Position numbers and translations under genes: made by a program. A stretch of 64,000 nt of DNA from NCBI RefSeq assembly GCF_023242315.1, contig NZ_JALLIY010000006.1:124001-188000 (forward strand), in the 5' to 3' direction. This stretch comes from Pseudomonas sp. MWU13-2105. Lineage in GTDB: Bacteria > Pseudomonadota > Gammaproteobacteria > Pseudomonadales > Pseudomonadaceae. Positions 25,921-36,200 of the stretch are shown here, piece by piece. Below the pieces are notes generated by a model. That model did not search any database. It had not been told where the DNA came from and saw only the letters and a program-made list of their open reading frames with translations. Numbering within the stretch: the first letter of the stretch is position 1; every line of letters starts with the position of its first letter.

Positions 25921-26597
25921 GACGCGGAGTCCTCGTTACCCGCCGGGCCCAGTCGATAGCCGAGGCCGCGAACGGTCTCGACGATGCCATTGCCCAATTT
26001 GCGCCGCAGATGGTGGATATGCACGTTCAATGCATTGCTTTCCAGTTCGTCACTGAAGCCGTAGACGCTGTCCTTCAGTTGCTCGCTGGAGAGGACCCGG
26101 CCACGATTGTGCAACAGCGCCTGCAACAAGGCTTGTTCGCGCCGCGAGAGGTCCACCGGCTGGCCGTCGAGCAGGGTCACGCGGCTGCTCGGGTCGTAGC
26201 TCAGGACGCCGTGCTCGATCAGGTTGACGCTGCGCCCGGCCACGCGCCGCAGCAGGGTTTGCAGGCGGGCGAAGAGTTCGCGCAGGTCGAAGGGCTTGAG
26301 CAGGTAGTCGTCGGCACCGGCCTGCAGGCCGTCGACCCGGTCGGTGACCGAGTCGCGGGCGGTGAGGATCAGCACCGGAATCTCCAGGCCCTTCTGGCGC
26401 AGTTGCGCCAGGAGTTTCAGGCCGTCTTCGTCGGGCAGTCCAAGGTCAAGTACCATCACGTCGAACTCCGCCGCGCGCAGCATGGCTCGCGCGGCCGCGG
26501 CGCTGGCGACATGCTCGACGGTCATGCCCTGGGCGGTCAGGCCGGCCTTGATGCCGCTGGCAATCAGCTCGTCGTCTTCGCAAACCAGTACATGCAT
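25917..26597 (-). CDS. dsbR: DsbR-like OmpR-family response regulator
   Basis: A 226-residue response regulator with an N-terminal receiver domain (acidic EDD at 7-9, phospho-acceptor Asp in VLDLGLPDE near 51, Lys in LKPFD) and a C-terminal winged-helix DNA-binding domain ending VRGLGYRL. It is transcribed away from dsbD, and paired direct repeats in the intergenic region are a plausible target. In P. aeruginosa the DsbR regulator activates the dsb genes on copper exposure. Confidence 0.87.
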   Translation of the reverse strand: MHVLVCEDDELIASGIKAGLTAQGMTVEHVASAAAARAMLRAAEFDVMVLDLGLPDEDGLKLLAQLRQKGLEIPVLILTARDSVTDRVDGLQAGADDYLLKPFDLRELFARLQTLLRRVAGRSVNLIEHGVLSYDPSSRVTLLDGQPVDLSRREQALLQALLHNRGRVLSSEQLKDSVYGFSDELESNALNVHIHHLRRKLGNGIVETVRGLGYRLGPAGNEDSAS

Positions 26598-26723
26598 GGG
26601 GATACCTGCGCAAATGTGTCAATTGGAACGCAAATGGATTAAGCGACGATTATGCCGCCAATAGCCGCAGAACAGTTAATCGCCCCGCGCCTGCAAAGTC
26701 CGTGTACAACCCGGATAATATCG

Positions 26724-26741
26724 GGTTAATGATCGGTTAAT
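26724..26741 (+). promoter_or_regulatory. Candidate response-regulator operator before dsbD
   Basis: Direct repeats GGTTAAT at 26724-26730 and 26735-26741, 11 bp apart, the usual phasing for OmpR-family dimers. A related AGTTAATCGCC occurs at 26674-26684. They lie in the divergent dsbR-dsbD gap. Binding is inferred. Confidence 0.45.
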
Positions 26742-26789
26742 CGCCTGCTTGCAGGCTGGCCCCACTTGCCACGTTTCTAAGGCTTTTTT

Positions 26790-28532
26790 ATGCGTTGGTT
26801 GTTGACCTTTGTTTTTGTCCTTTTCGCAGGCCTGGCCCAGGCCGGTAACGATCCGTTCGCGGTAAAAAAACCGGACTTCCTGCCCGTCGACAAGGCCTTC
26901 AACTTCAGCAGCGAAACCTTGCCCTCGGGGCAAACCCGGCTGTACTGGCAGATCGCCGACGGCTACTACCTCTATCAGAAACGCCTGAAGCTCGACGGCC
27001 TCGACCCGGCCCAACGACCCGCGCTGCCCGAAGGCGAGCACCACAGCGACGAGTTCTTCGGCGACCAGCAGGTCCATCGCAGCGAGCTTGAATTGCTGAT
27101 CCCGGCAGGCGCCACTGGCCGGGTCAACGTCGGCTGGCAGGGCTGCGCCGACGCCGGCCTGTGCTACCCGCCACAGAGCAAGACCGTCGATCTGGGTGGC
27201 AAGCCCCCGGCGGCCAAGGCGCAAGGCCAGGCACAGGACCAATCCCTGGCCGCCAACCTGCAACACAACGCCCTGGGCTGGAGCCTGCTGGCCTTCTTCG
27301 GCCTCGGCCTGCTGCTGGCGTTCACCCCATGCATGCTGCCGATGCTGCCGATCCTCGCCGGCCTGGTGGTGGGCAGTGGCGCCAGTCCACGGCGGGGCTT
27401 TGCCCTGGCCGGCAGCTATGTAGCCTGCATGGCGCTGGTGTACGCCGCGCTGGGCATGCTCGCGGCCCTGCTCGGCGGCAACTTGCAGGCGCTGCTGCAA
27501 CAACCCTGGCTGTTGGGCAGTTTCGCCGCGCTGTTCGTGGTGCTGGCCCTGCCGATGTTCGGTTTCTTCGAGTTGCAATTGCCGGCGGCCCTGCGTGATC
27601 GCCTGGAAAACGCCGGCAGCGGCCGCCGCGGCGGCAGCCTGGTGGGAGCCGGGGTGCTCGGCGCGCTTTCCGGCCTGCTGGTCGGCCCGTGCATGACCGC
27701 GCCCCTGGCCGGCGCCCTGCTGTATATCGCCAAGAGCGGCAATATCGTCGAAGGCGGCCTGGTGCTGTTCACCATGGGCATCGGCATGGGCTTGCCGCTG
27801 TTGCTGCTGGTGACCGTCGGCAGCCGCTTCCTGCCCAAGCCGGGATCCTGGATGGACCGGGTCAAGGCGGTGTTCGGTTTCCTGTTCCTCGGCACCGCCG
27901 TGCTGATGATCCGGCCGGTGGTCAACGAGTCGCTGTGGCTCGCGCTGTGGGGCGCGTTGCTGCTGATCGTCGCCTGCAGCTGCATCTGGCAACAGACGCG
28001 CCAGCCGGGCGCCACCGCCCTGCTCAGCACCTGTGCCGGCGTCCTGCTCGGCCTCTGGGGTTCGCTGCTGGTGGTCGGGGCCGCGGGTGGCAGCACCGAG
28101 CTGTGGCGACCGCTGCACGTCTATACCGGGGCGGCCGCGGCCAACGGCGCGAGCGCGACCGGCGATGCCTTTGTCACCCTCGATGACCCGGCCGCCCTGC
28201 AGCGCGAACTGGACACGGCCAAGGCCCGGGGCCAATGGGTGCTGGTGGATTACTACGCCGACTGGTGCGTGTCCTGCAAGATCATGGAGAAAACCGTCTT
28301 TTCCCGCGCCGAGGTCCAGGCCGCCCTGGGCGATGTACGCCTGCTGCGCCTGGATGTGACCAACGACAACGCCGCCAGCCGCGCATTGCTCGGCCGCTAC
28401 GAAGTACCGGGGCCGCCGACCCTGCTGTGGCTCGCGCCGGACGGCGAGGAACGCCGGGCCAGCCGGATTACCGGCGAAGTCGATGCCAAGACTTTTCTGC
28501 AGAACTGGAACAGCACACGGGACGCTCGCTGA
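26790..28532 (+). CDS. dsbD: DsbD-type thiol:disulfide interchange protein
   Basis: A 580-residue transmembrane reductant carrier moving electrons from cytoplasmic thioredoxin to periplasmic thiols. Signal peptide 1-18; N-terminal domain with C119 and C125; eight-segment membrane domain with paired Cys C181 (FTPCM) and C301 (VGPCM); C-terminal thioredoxin domain with C493-V-S-C496. All six functional cysteines are present. It starts a three-gene run with a CPPC thioredoxin-like gene and dsbG, as in P. aeruginosa PA2478-PA2476 (dsbD2). Confidence 0.92.
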   Translation: MRWLLTFVFVLFAGLAQAGNDPFAVKKPDFLPVDKAFNFSSETLPSGQTRLYWQIADGYYLYQKRLKLDGLDPAQRPALPEGEHHSDEFFGDQQVHRSELELLIPAGATGRVNVGWQGCADAGLCYPPQSKTVDLGGKPPAAKAQGQAQDQSLAANLQHNALGWSLLAFFGLGLLLAFTPCMLPMLPILAGLVVGSGASPRRGFALAGSYVACMALVYAALGMLAALLGGNLQALLQQPWLLGSFAALFVVLALPMFGFFELQLPAALRDRLENAGSGRRGGSLVGAGVLGALSGLLVGPCMTAPLAGALLYIAKSGNIVEGGLVLFTMGIGMGLPLLLLVTVGSRFLPKPGSWMDRVKAVFGFLFLGTAVLMIRPVVNESLWLALWGALLLIVACSCIWQQTRQPGATALLSTCAGVLLGLWGSLLVVGAAGGSTELWRPLHVYTGAAAANGASATGDAFVTLDDPAALQRELDTAKARGQWVLVDYYADWCVSCKIMEKTVFSRAEVQAALGDVRLLRLDVTNDNAASRALLGRYEVPGPPTLLWLAPDGEERRASRITGEVDAKTFLQNWNSTRDAR

Positions 28533-29401
28533 TGCTCACCCTGACCCTCGGCACTTTCGCCCTGTCGATCAACCACCTGCTGTTGCTGCTCGCCCTCGCC
28601 CTGGCGACGCTGGTGGGCTGGCGGGTGGCGAAAAGGGGCGGGGAAAACCCGGAGTCGGTGCTGTTCGGGCTGTTCATGCTGGCCATGCTCATCGCGCGGG
28701 TCAGCTTCGTGATCGCCTACTGGGCGTATTTCCGCGACGACCCGTTGCAGATGCTCGATATCCGCGACGGCGGCTTCCTCGCCTGGCCGGGCTTGCTCAC
28801 GCTGCTGCTGGGCGCGCTGTTCTTCTGCTGGCGGCGTCCGGCCCTGCGCCGGCCGCTGGGCTTGGGCATGGGCAGCGGCCTGGCGTTCTGGCTGCTCGCC
28901 AGCCTGTCGATGACCCTCTATGAACAAGGCACGCACCTGCCGGAAATCACCCTGCGCAATGCCCAGGGTCAGGAGGTGCAGTTGCGCGACTACCAGGGCG
29001 GCCCGCTGGTGATCAACCTCTGGGCCACCTGGTGCCCACCGTGTCGGCGGGAAATGCCGGTGTTGCAAAAAGCCCAGCATGAACGCCAGGACGTGACCTT
29101 CCTGTTCGTCAATCAGGCCGAAAGCATGCAGAGCGTCAGCACCTTCCTGATGACCCAGGGCCTGAACCTGAACAACGTGCTGTTCGACGGTACCGGCAAA
29201 CTGGCCCAGAGCGTCGGCTCGATGGCCCTGCCCACCACCCTTTTGTACAACGCCGAAGGTCGCCTGCTCGGCACCCACCTGGGCGAATTGTCCGAGGCCA
29301 GCCTGGCCCGGGCCCTGGAAAACTTCGGTCCGCCCAAATCCACTTCGGCCGTACCTGCCACAGCAAGGAAACCGCTATGCCCTTCCACCGCCACCTGCTG
29401 A
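28532..29401 (+). CDS. Membrane-anchored thioredoxin-like protein (TlpA/DsbE type)
   Basis: A 289-residue protein. Residues 1-130 contain several membrane segments (about 11-30, 45-68, 85-100, 113-130); residues 135-280 form a TlpA-like thioredoxin domain with the motif WCPPC (C168, C171). The cis-proline loop is SMALPTT. Its start overlaps the dsbD stop by one base and its end overlaps dsbG by 25 nt. It probably receives electrons from DsbD and reduces a periplasmic partner. Confidence 0.87.
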   Translation: MLTLTLGTFALSINHLLLLLALALATLVGWRVAKRGGENPESVLFGLFMLAMLIARVSFVIAYWAYFRDDPLQMLDIRDGGFLAWPGLLTLLLGALFFCWRRPALRRPLGLGMGSGLAFWLLASLSMTLYEQGTHLPEITLRNAQGQEVQLRDYQGGPLVINLWATWCPPCRREMPVLQKAQHERQDVTFLFVNQAESMQSVSTFLMTQGLNLNNVLFDGTGKLAQSVGSMALPTTLLYNAEGRLLGTHLGELSEASLARALENFGPPKSTSAVPATARKPLCPSTATC

Positions 29402-30156
29402 ACCTGAGCCTGAGCACCGCGCTGGGCGCGTTGCTGCTGCAAGCGCCTGTGTCGCAGGCCGAAGAACTGCCCGCGCCGATCAAGAGCATCGAAGCCAAGG
29501 GCGCGAAAATCGTCGGTAGCTTCGACGCGCCGGGAGGCCTGCGCGGCTATGCCGCGCAGTATCAGAACCGGGGCATGGCGCTGTACCTGACCGCCGATGG
29601 CAAGCACGTGGTCGCCGGCAACCTGTATGACGCCGACGGCAATGACCTGACCCAGGCGCCGTTGCACAAGCTGGTGTATGCGCCGATGGCCAAGCAGGTC
29701 TGGGGGCAGATGGAGAAGAGCAACTGGATCGAGGACGGCAAGAAGGATGCGCCGCGCACCGTCTATCTGTTCAGCGACCCGAACTGCCCGTACTGCAACA
29801 TGTTCTGGGAACAGGCGCGGCCATGGGTCGAGTCCGGCAAGGTGCAGTTGCGCCACATCATGGTCGGGATCATCCGCGAGGACAGCGCGGCCAAGGCCGC
29901 CGCGCTGTTTACCGCCAAGGACCCGCAACTGGCCCTGCATGACCATGAGAAGGCCGGCAAGGGCAGCAAGCTCAAGCCGCTGGACACGATTCCGGCGGAT
30001 ATCCAGGCCAAGCTCGATGCCAACATGAAGTTGATGGAAGACCTGGAGCTGTCGGCCACCCCGGCGATTTTCTATCTCGATGAGAATGGCGACCTGCAAC
30101 AGCAGCAGGGCGCACCGTCGCCGGACAAGCTGGTGAAGATTCTCGGGCCGAAGTAA
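29377..30156 (+). CDS. dsbG: DsbG, periplasmic disulfide isomerase/thiol reductase
   Basis: A 259-residue exported protein with signal peptide 1-28 (ending SQA), an N-terminal dimerisation domain and a thioredoxin-fold catalytic domain with C137-P-Y-C140. DsbG keeps single cysteines reduced and is itself kept reduced by DsbD. Its start lies 25 nt inside the previous gene. It is convergent with pvdL, with a REP hairpin between. Confidence 0.9.
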   Translation: MPFHRHLLNLSLSTALGALLLQAPVSQAEELPAPIKSIEAKGAKIVGSFDAPGGLRGYAAQYQNRGMALYLTADGKHVVAGNLYDADGNDLTQAPLHKLVYAPMAKQVWGQMEKSNWIEDGKKDAPRTVYLFSDPNCPYCNMFWEQARPWVESGKVQLRHIMVGIIREDSAAKAAALFTAKDPQLALHDHEKAGKGSKLKPLDTIPADIQAKLDANMKLMEDLELSATPAIFYLDENGDLQQQQGAPSPDKLVKILGPK

Positions 30157-30209
30157 GCGCCAGGCTTACCCCATTGCCAGTTAAGACGATTTAAAACCGA
30201 GTGCGGTCC

Positions 30210-30239
30210 TGTGGCGAGCGGGCTTGCCCGCTCGCCACA
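30210..30239. repeat. REP hairpin between convergent dsbG and pvdL
   Basis: A perfect 13-bp inverted repeat (TGTGGCGAGCGGG and its complement) around CTTG. It probably stabilises or ends both transcripts; no T-run follows it. Confidence 0.75.
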
Positions 30240-30283
30240 AGTGTTCCTTCAGAGATCCTTCAGGGTTCGACAGCAGGCTCTCA

Positions 30284-33200
30284 TTACAACCCCTCCAGCT
30301 CCGCCAGCAGGTCGCTCAGGCGATCGACCTGCTCCTCGCTGATCTCATTGGCCTCCAGCCCATTGATATAAACCGCCAACGCCTCCACCGTGCCGCACTC
30401 GAACATCGCCCGCAGCGGCACGTTGCGCTGCAAGACCTTCTGCACCCGCGAGGCGATCTGCGTGGCCAGTAGCGAGTGCCCGCCCAGTTCGAAGAAATTG
30501 TCGCGCGCCCCGACCCGCTCGACCTTCAACACCTCGGCCCAGACCCCGGCCAACGTCTGCTCCAGTTCGTTGCGCGGGGCCAGGTAGTCCCGGCTGGCCA
30601 ACTGGCCGATCGCCAGGGCCGGCAAGGCCTTGCGCTCGAGCTTGCCGTTGGCGTTCAACGGCAAGGCGTCCAGCCACAACCAGTGCAACGGCACCATGTA
30701 CTCCGGCAACTCGGCCCGCAGACGCTGCCGGATCCGCTCCAGCCGCTCGGTGGCACCCAGGGCCGAATCCGTCGCCACCAGGTAACCCACCAGGTGCTTG
30801 CCGTTGACACCGTCCTGAACCCCGACCGCCGCCTCGCGGACCTCCGGCTGCTCATGCAGGCGCGCCTCGATTTCCCCCAGTTCGATCCGGTAACCACGGA
30901 TCTTCACCTGATGGTCGATCCGCCCGACATACTCCAGCACCCCGTCGACACGTCGCCGCGCCAGGTCACCGCTGCGATACAGGCGCTCGCCCGGCCCGCC
31001 GAACGGATGCGGCACAAATACCCGCGCGGTGCGTAGCGGGTCGCCGACATAACCGCGACCGACCCCGGTCCCGGCCACGCACAACTCACCCACCGCACCC
31101 GGCGGTACCAGTTCATCGGCACCGTCGAGCAGGTACAAGCGGTTGTTGTCGGTCGGCAGGCCGATCGGCAGGTAGCTCCCGCGCGTCGAAGCCTCGTCGA
31201 CGCGGAAGAACGCCACATCATCCGAACACTCCGCCGGACCGTAGGCATTCACCAGCCCGACCTGTGGATAACGTTGCAACCACTGATAGGCCAGCTCGGG
31301 CGGCATCGCCTCGCCGGTCGGCAACAGCCAGCGCAGGCCGTCGAGGCTGACCGGGTCGAGGGCGAGCATGCCCTGGATCAACGACGGCACGCTTTCCAGC
31401 ACACTGATGCCCCGCTCCCGGACATGTTCCAGCAAGCCTTGCGGATCATGGGCCAGGGCATTCGGCACGATCGCCACCCGCGCGCCGAACAGCGGCGCGG
31501 CGAGGAACTGCCAGACCGAGATATCGAAACTTTGCGAGGCCGTCTGGGCAATCACATCCGCCTCGCCCAGTTGCAGGTATGGCACCTTGCTCAACTGGTT
31601 GTTGAGCATGCCGCGCTGCTCCAGCATCACGCCTTTGGGCAAACCGGTGGAACCCGAGGTATAGATCACGTAGGCCAGATTGTCCGGGCCACTGTGGATA
31701 CCGGGGTTGGACGATGCGTACGCGCCCTGTTGAACCTCTTCCCAGACCAGCAGCCGCGGTCGCAGCGATTCGGCGAGCGCTTCCAGCAACCCCCGCGCCC
31801 GCTCCAGGCAATCCTGGGTGCAGACCAGCAACGGCGTGCGGCTCAACTCGACGATCCGGCTCAGGCGCGAGCCCGGCAAGCCCGGGTCCAGCGGCAGGTA
31901 GCCAGCGCCGGCCTTGAAGCTGCCAACGATCATGCCCAGTAGCTCCAGACCGCGTTCGGCCAGCAGCGCCACGGGCTGATCGAGACCGACACCGGCCTGA
32001 ACCAGCGCATGCCCCAGACGGTTGGCCCCCAGGTTCAATTGCTCGTAACTGTGCTGCTGATCCAGGCAACTCGCCACGATCCGTTGCGGATGTTGCGCCA
32101 CCCGCGCCTCGAACAGCGCCACATAGCTCTGCTCCAGCGGGTAGGCGCGCTCGCTCTGGTTGCAGCCGTGCAGCAGGAACTCGCGCTCACCCTCGCCCAA
32201 CAGCGGCAAATCGGCCATATCGCCGTGCAAACCGTCCATCAAGGCCAGCAACAGGCGTTTGAATTCGCCAAGCAGGCGCTCGACGCTGGCCGCCTCGAAA
32301 TAACGCCGGTCGTAGGACAGGTGCAGCCCGAGGTCATCGCCCGGATAGCAGACCGCCGTCAGCGGGAAGTTGGTATGGGTCCGGCCCGAGTCCGAGGTGG
32401 CGTTGAAGCTCTGCGCATGGTCGAGTACCGAGACCTGCACCGGGGCGTTCTCGAATACGAACAGGCTGTCGAACAGCGGTTGCCCCTTGGGCAGTTCGCT
32501 GTGCGCCTGGATATTCACCAGCGGCAGGTATTCGTACTCGCGCAGTTCCATATTGTGCGCCAGCAGCCCGCTCAACCAATCGCGCACGCTGCAAGTCACG
32601 CCGTCCGGCGGCAGTTTCACCCGCAGCGCGATGCTGTTGATAAACAGGCCGACGGTGCGCTGCATCTGCGGCATGTCCACCGGCCGACCGGCCACGGTGA
32701 CGCCGAACAGCACGTCGCGATCACCGCTGCAGCGGCGCAGGAGCAAGGCCCAGGCCGCCTGGGCAAAGGTGTTCACGGTCAGTTGATGTTGCTGGGCCAG
32801 CTCGCGCAAGCGTGCGCCATCCCGGACATCGAGACGGGTATGGCAGTCTCCCACCCGCATGCCGCCGGTAGCCCCGGCATGCTCGCGCAGGAACGGCCGG
32901 TCACTCGGGATATGGGTGGCGCGCTCGAAGCCTTGCAGGTTGCGTTTCCACCACTGCCGGGCCTGCCCCAGGTCCTGGCGTTGCAGCCAGCCGATATAGT
33001 CGCGGTAGCGCGGCGGCTGCGGCAGCCGCGCTTCACGGCCCTCGCCCAGGGCCGTGTAGATTTCGAAAAAATCGTCCATCAGCAACGAGCGGCACCAGGC
33101 ATCGATCAGGATATGGTGGTTGCTCATCATGAACCAGTAGCGTGCCGTGCCGAGCTTGATCAGGCGCAGGTGGAACGGTGCCTCGCGGAGCAGATCGAAA

Positions 33201-36200
33201 CCGGCCTCGCGCTCGCTTTCGAGCAAGGCCTGCAGGCGCGGTTCATGGCTGGCCTCGGCTTCGAGGCTCCAGTCCAGGTATTCGAAGGGCGTGCTGCCCG
33301 GCTTGTGGATAACCTGCAACATGTCTTCGCCGACGTTCCAGCAGAACGACGCGCGCAGGGCTTCGTGACGGGCGCTCACCTGCTGCCAGGCCTCGGCGAA
33401 ACGCCGCGGGTCCAGTTCGCTGTTGATACGGTAGCGGTCCTGCATGTAATAGAGGCCGGTGCCCGGTTCCAGCAAGGTGTGCAGCAACAGGCCTTCCTGC
33501 ATCGGCGTCAGCGGATAGACATCCTCGATCCGCGCGGCCGGCACCGGCAGCGCGTCGAGCTGCGGCTGGGTCAGGCGCGCCAGCGGGAAGTCCGACGGGG
33601 TCAGGCCGCCGTTGCCGTCGTTCAGGCAGTGTTCGATCAGGCTGTCCAGTTCGCCCAGGTAGGCCTGGGCCAGTTCGGCGACGGTCTGTGGGGCGAGACG
33701 TTCACGACTGAAGGTCCAGCGCAGCACCAGTTCACCGCCATACACCTGGCTGTCGATGCTCAACTCGTTGGGCAACGGCGCTTCCGGCGAATGGGCCTGC
33801 CCCGCCGATTCGTCCAGCAGCCGGAACAGCGCCGCGTCGCCAAAACCATGGTCGAACTGTCCCAGGTAGTTGAAGGTGATCGGCGCCTGCGGCAAGGCCG
33901 CCAGCGCCGCGCGATGGGCCGGGTCAGCGAGGTAGCGCAGCACGCCATAGCCCAGGCCCTTGTGCGGCACACCGCGCAATTGCTCCTTGATTGCCTTGAT
34001 CGAGGCGCCCTGTCCGGCGGCCTCTTCGATCAGGCATGGGGTCAGGCGCACCGGGTAGGCGCTGGTGAACCAGCCCAGGGTACGGCTCAGGTCGATCTCG
34101 TCGAACAGGCCTTCGCGGCCATGGCCTTCGAGCTGGATCAGCGCCGAATCGCTAGCGGTCCAACGACAGATAACCCGCGCCAGGGCGGTCAGCAACAAGT
34201 CGTTGACCTGGCTGCGATACGCCACCGGGACCTGTTGCAACAAGGCCCGGGTGCGCGCCGCCGGCAGGCGCACGCTGAGGCTCTGCGCATGGCGGTTGTG
34301 CCCTCCACCCTGGCGATTCAGTCCGGGCAGCTCGGCCACCGGGCCAGCCAGTCGCGCCTGCCAGAGGGCCATTTCTTCGCGCAGCGATTCACTGCCGGCA
34401 TAGGCCTGCAAGCGCGCCGCCCAGTCGCGCAAGGCGCTGGTCTTGGCCGGCAGTTGCACAGGTTGGCCGTCGATCAAGTGGGTATAGGCGGTTTGCAGAT
34501 CGTCCAGCAGGATGCGCCAGGAAACGCCGTCCACCACCAGGTGATGAATCGCCAGCAGCAGGCGTTGTTCCCCCTGCGGCCCGTCCACCAGCAAGGCCCG
34601 CAGCAACGGCCCCTGTTGCAGGTCGAGGCTGCGTTGGACCTCGCTGTAGAGCTCGGTGCACTGCGTGAAGTCCGCGACACGGACCTGCTGCAACACACTG
34701 GCTCGCGTCGCTGCCGCGTACTCCGCCAGCCACTGGCCATGGCGCCGGGTAAAACGCAGGCGCAACGCGTCGTGGTGTTCCAGCAGGGTCAACAGCGCCT
34801 GCTCCAGGACATGCGGTTCAAGGAGACGGGTCGGTGCCAGCAGGACCGCCTGGTTCCAGTGCTGGCGCTCGGCAATCGCGCTCTCGAAGAACCAGTGCTG
34901 GATCGGCGTCAGGCCCGAGGCCCCACTCAGCAGGCCTTGCTCGGCGACGCGCCGCTCGCTGCGGCTGGCCACCGCCGCCAGGCTTTGCACGGTCTGGTGC
35001 TGGAACAGGTCGCGGGGACTGAAATGAATCCCCTGTGCCCGCGCCCGGCTGACCACCTGGATCGACAGGATAGAGTCGCCGCCCAGTTCGAAGAAGTTAT
35101 CGTGCAAGCCCACTGCCGAGAGGTTCAGCACTTCGCGCCAGATAGCCGCCAGGGACTGCTCCAGCTCGTTGCCCGGCGCCACATAGCGTTGGCGGTTGAG
35201 CTCCGGATCGGGGGCCGGCAAGGCGCGGCGATCGAGCTTGCCGTTGCCGGTCAGCGGCATCTGCTCCAGCAGGATCAGGTGCGCCGGCACCATATAGTCC
35301 GGCAACTGGCGCTTGAGATGCAGCTTGAGCGCCTCGCGCAAGACCGCCTGTTCGGCATCGCCCTGCGCGGCCACGGCGCTGCTCAGATACGCCGCCAGTT
35401 GCCGACCGCCGGGCATCTCCAGCGCCAGGACCAGCGCCTCGCGAATCGCCGGATGTTCCAGCAGGCGGTTTTCGATCTCCCCCAGCTCGATGCGGAAACC
35501 GCGAATCTTCACCTGCTGGTCGACACGCCCGAGGTACTCCACCTGACCGTCGGCCAGCTGGCGCACCCGATCGCCGGTACGGTACAGGCGCCCGCCATCG
35601 GCCGAGAACGGATCGGCGACAAAACGCTCGGCGGTCATGCCGGGACGCTCATGATAACCCTGGGCCAGGCCCGCGCCGCCGACATACAATTCGCCAGTGG
35701 CGCCTTGTGGCAGCAATGCCAGGTCCTCATCGAGGATAAACGCCACCCGCGCACCGACCATGCGACCAATCGGTACGCTGGCGACGCCCTCCGCCAACTG
35801 CTCCGGGGCGAGACTGGCCAGGGGCATGACCACGGTTTCCGTGGGGCCATAGGCATTGAAGAACAGCCGCGGCTTGAACGCCGCGCGAATCCGCTGCAGG
35901 TGCTCGCCGGTCAGGGCTTCGCCGCCGGTGATGCACAGGCGCACCGGCAAGGTCCGGCCCTGGGTCGCCAGCCATTGCGCCAACTGGCTGCCATAGCTGG
36001 GGGTAAAACCGAGGACATTGACCTGCTGCTGGTCGATCAACTGGCAGATCTGCTCGGCATCCCATTGCCCCTGGGCTCGCAGTACCACGCGGGCACCGCT
36101 GAGCAGCGGCACCAGCAGGCGCTCGGTGGCGGCATCGAAGTTGATCGAATAGAAATGCAGTTCGCAATCGTCGGGCCGCATCGCGAAACGCCGGATCACC

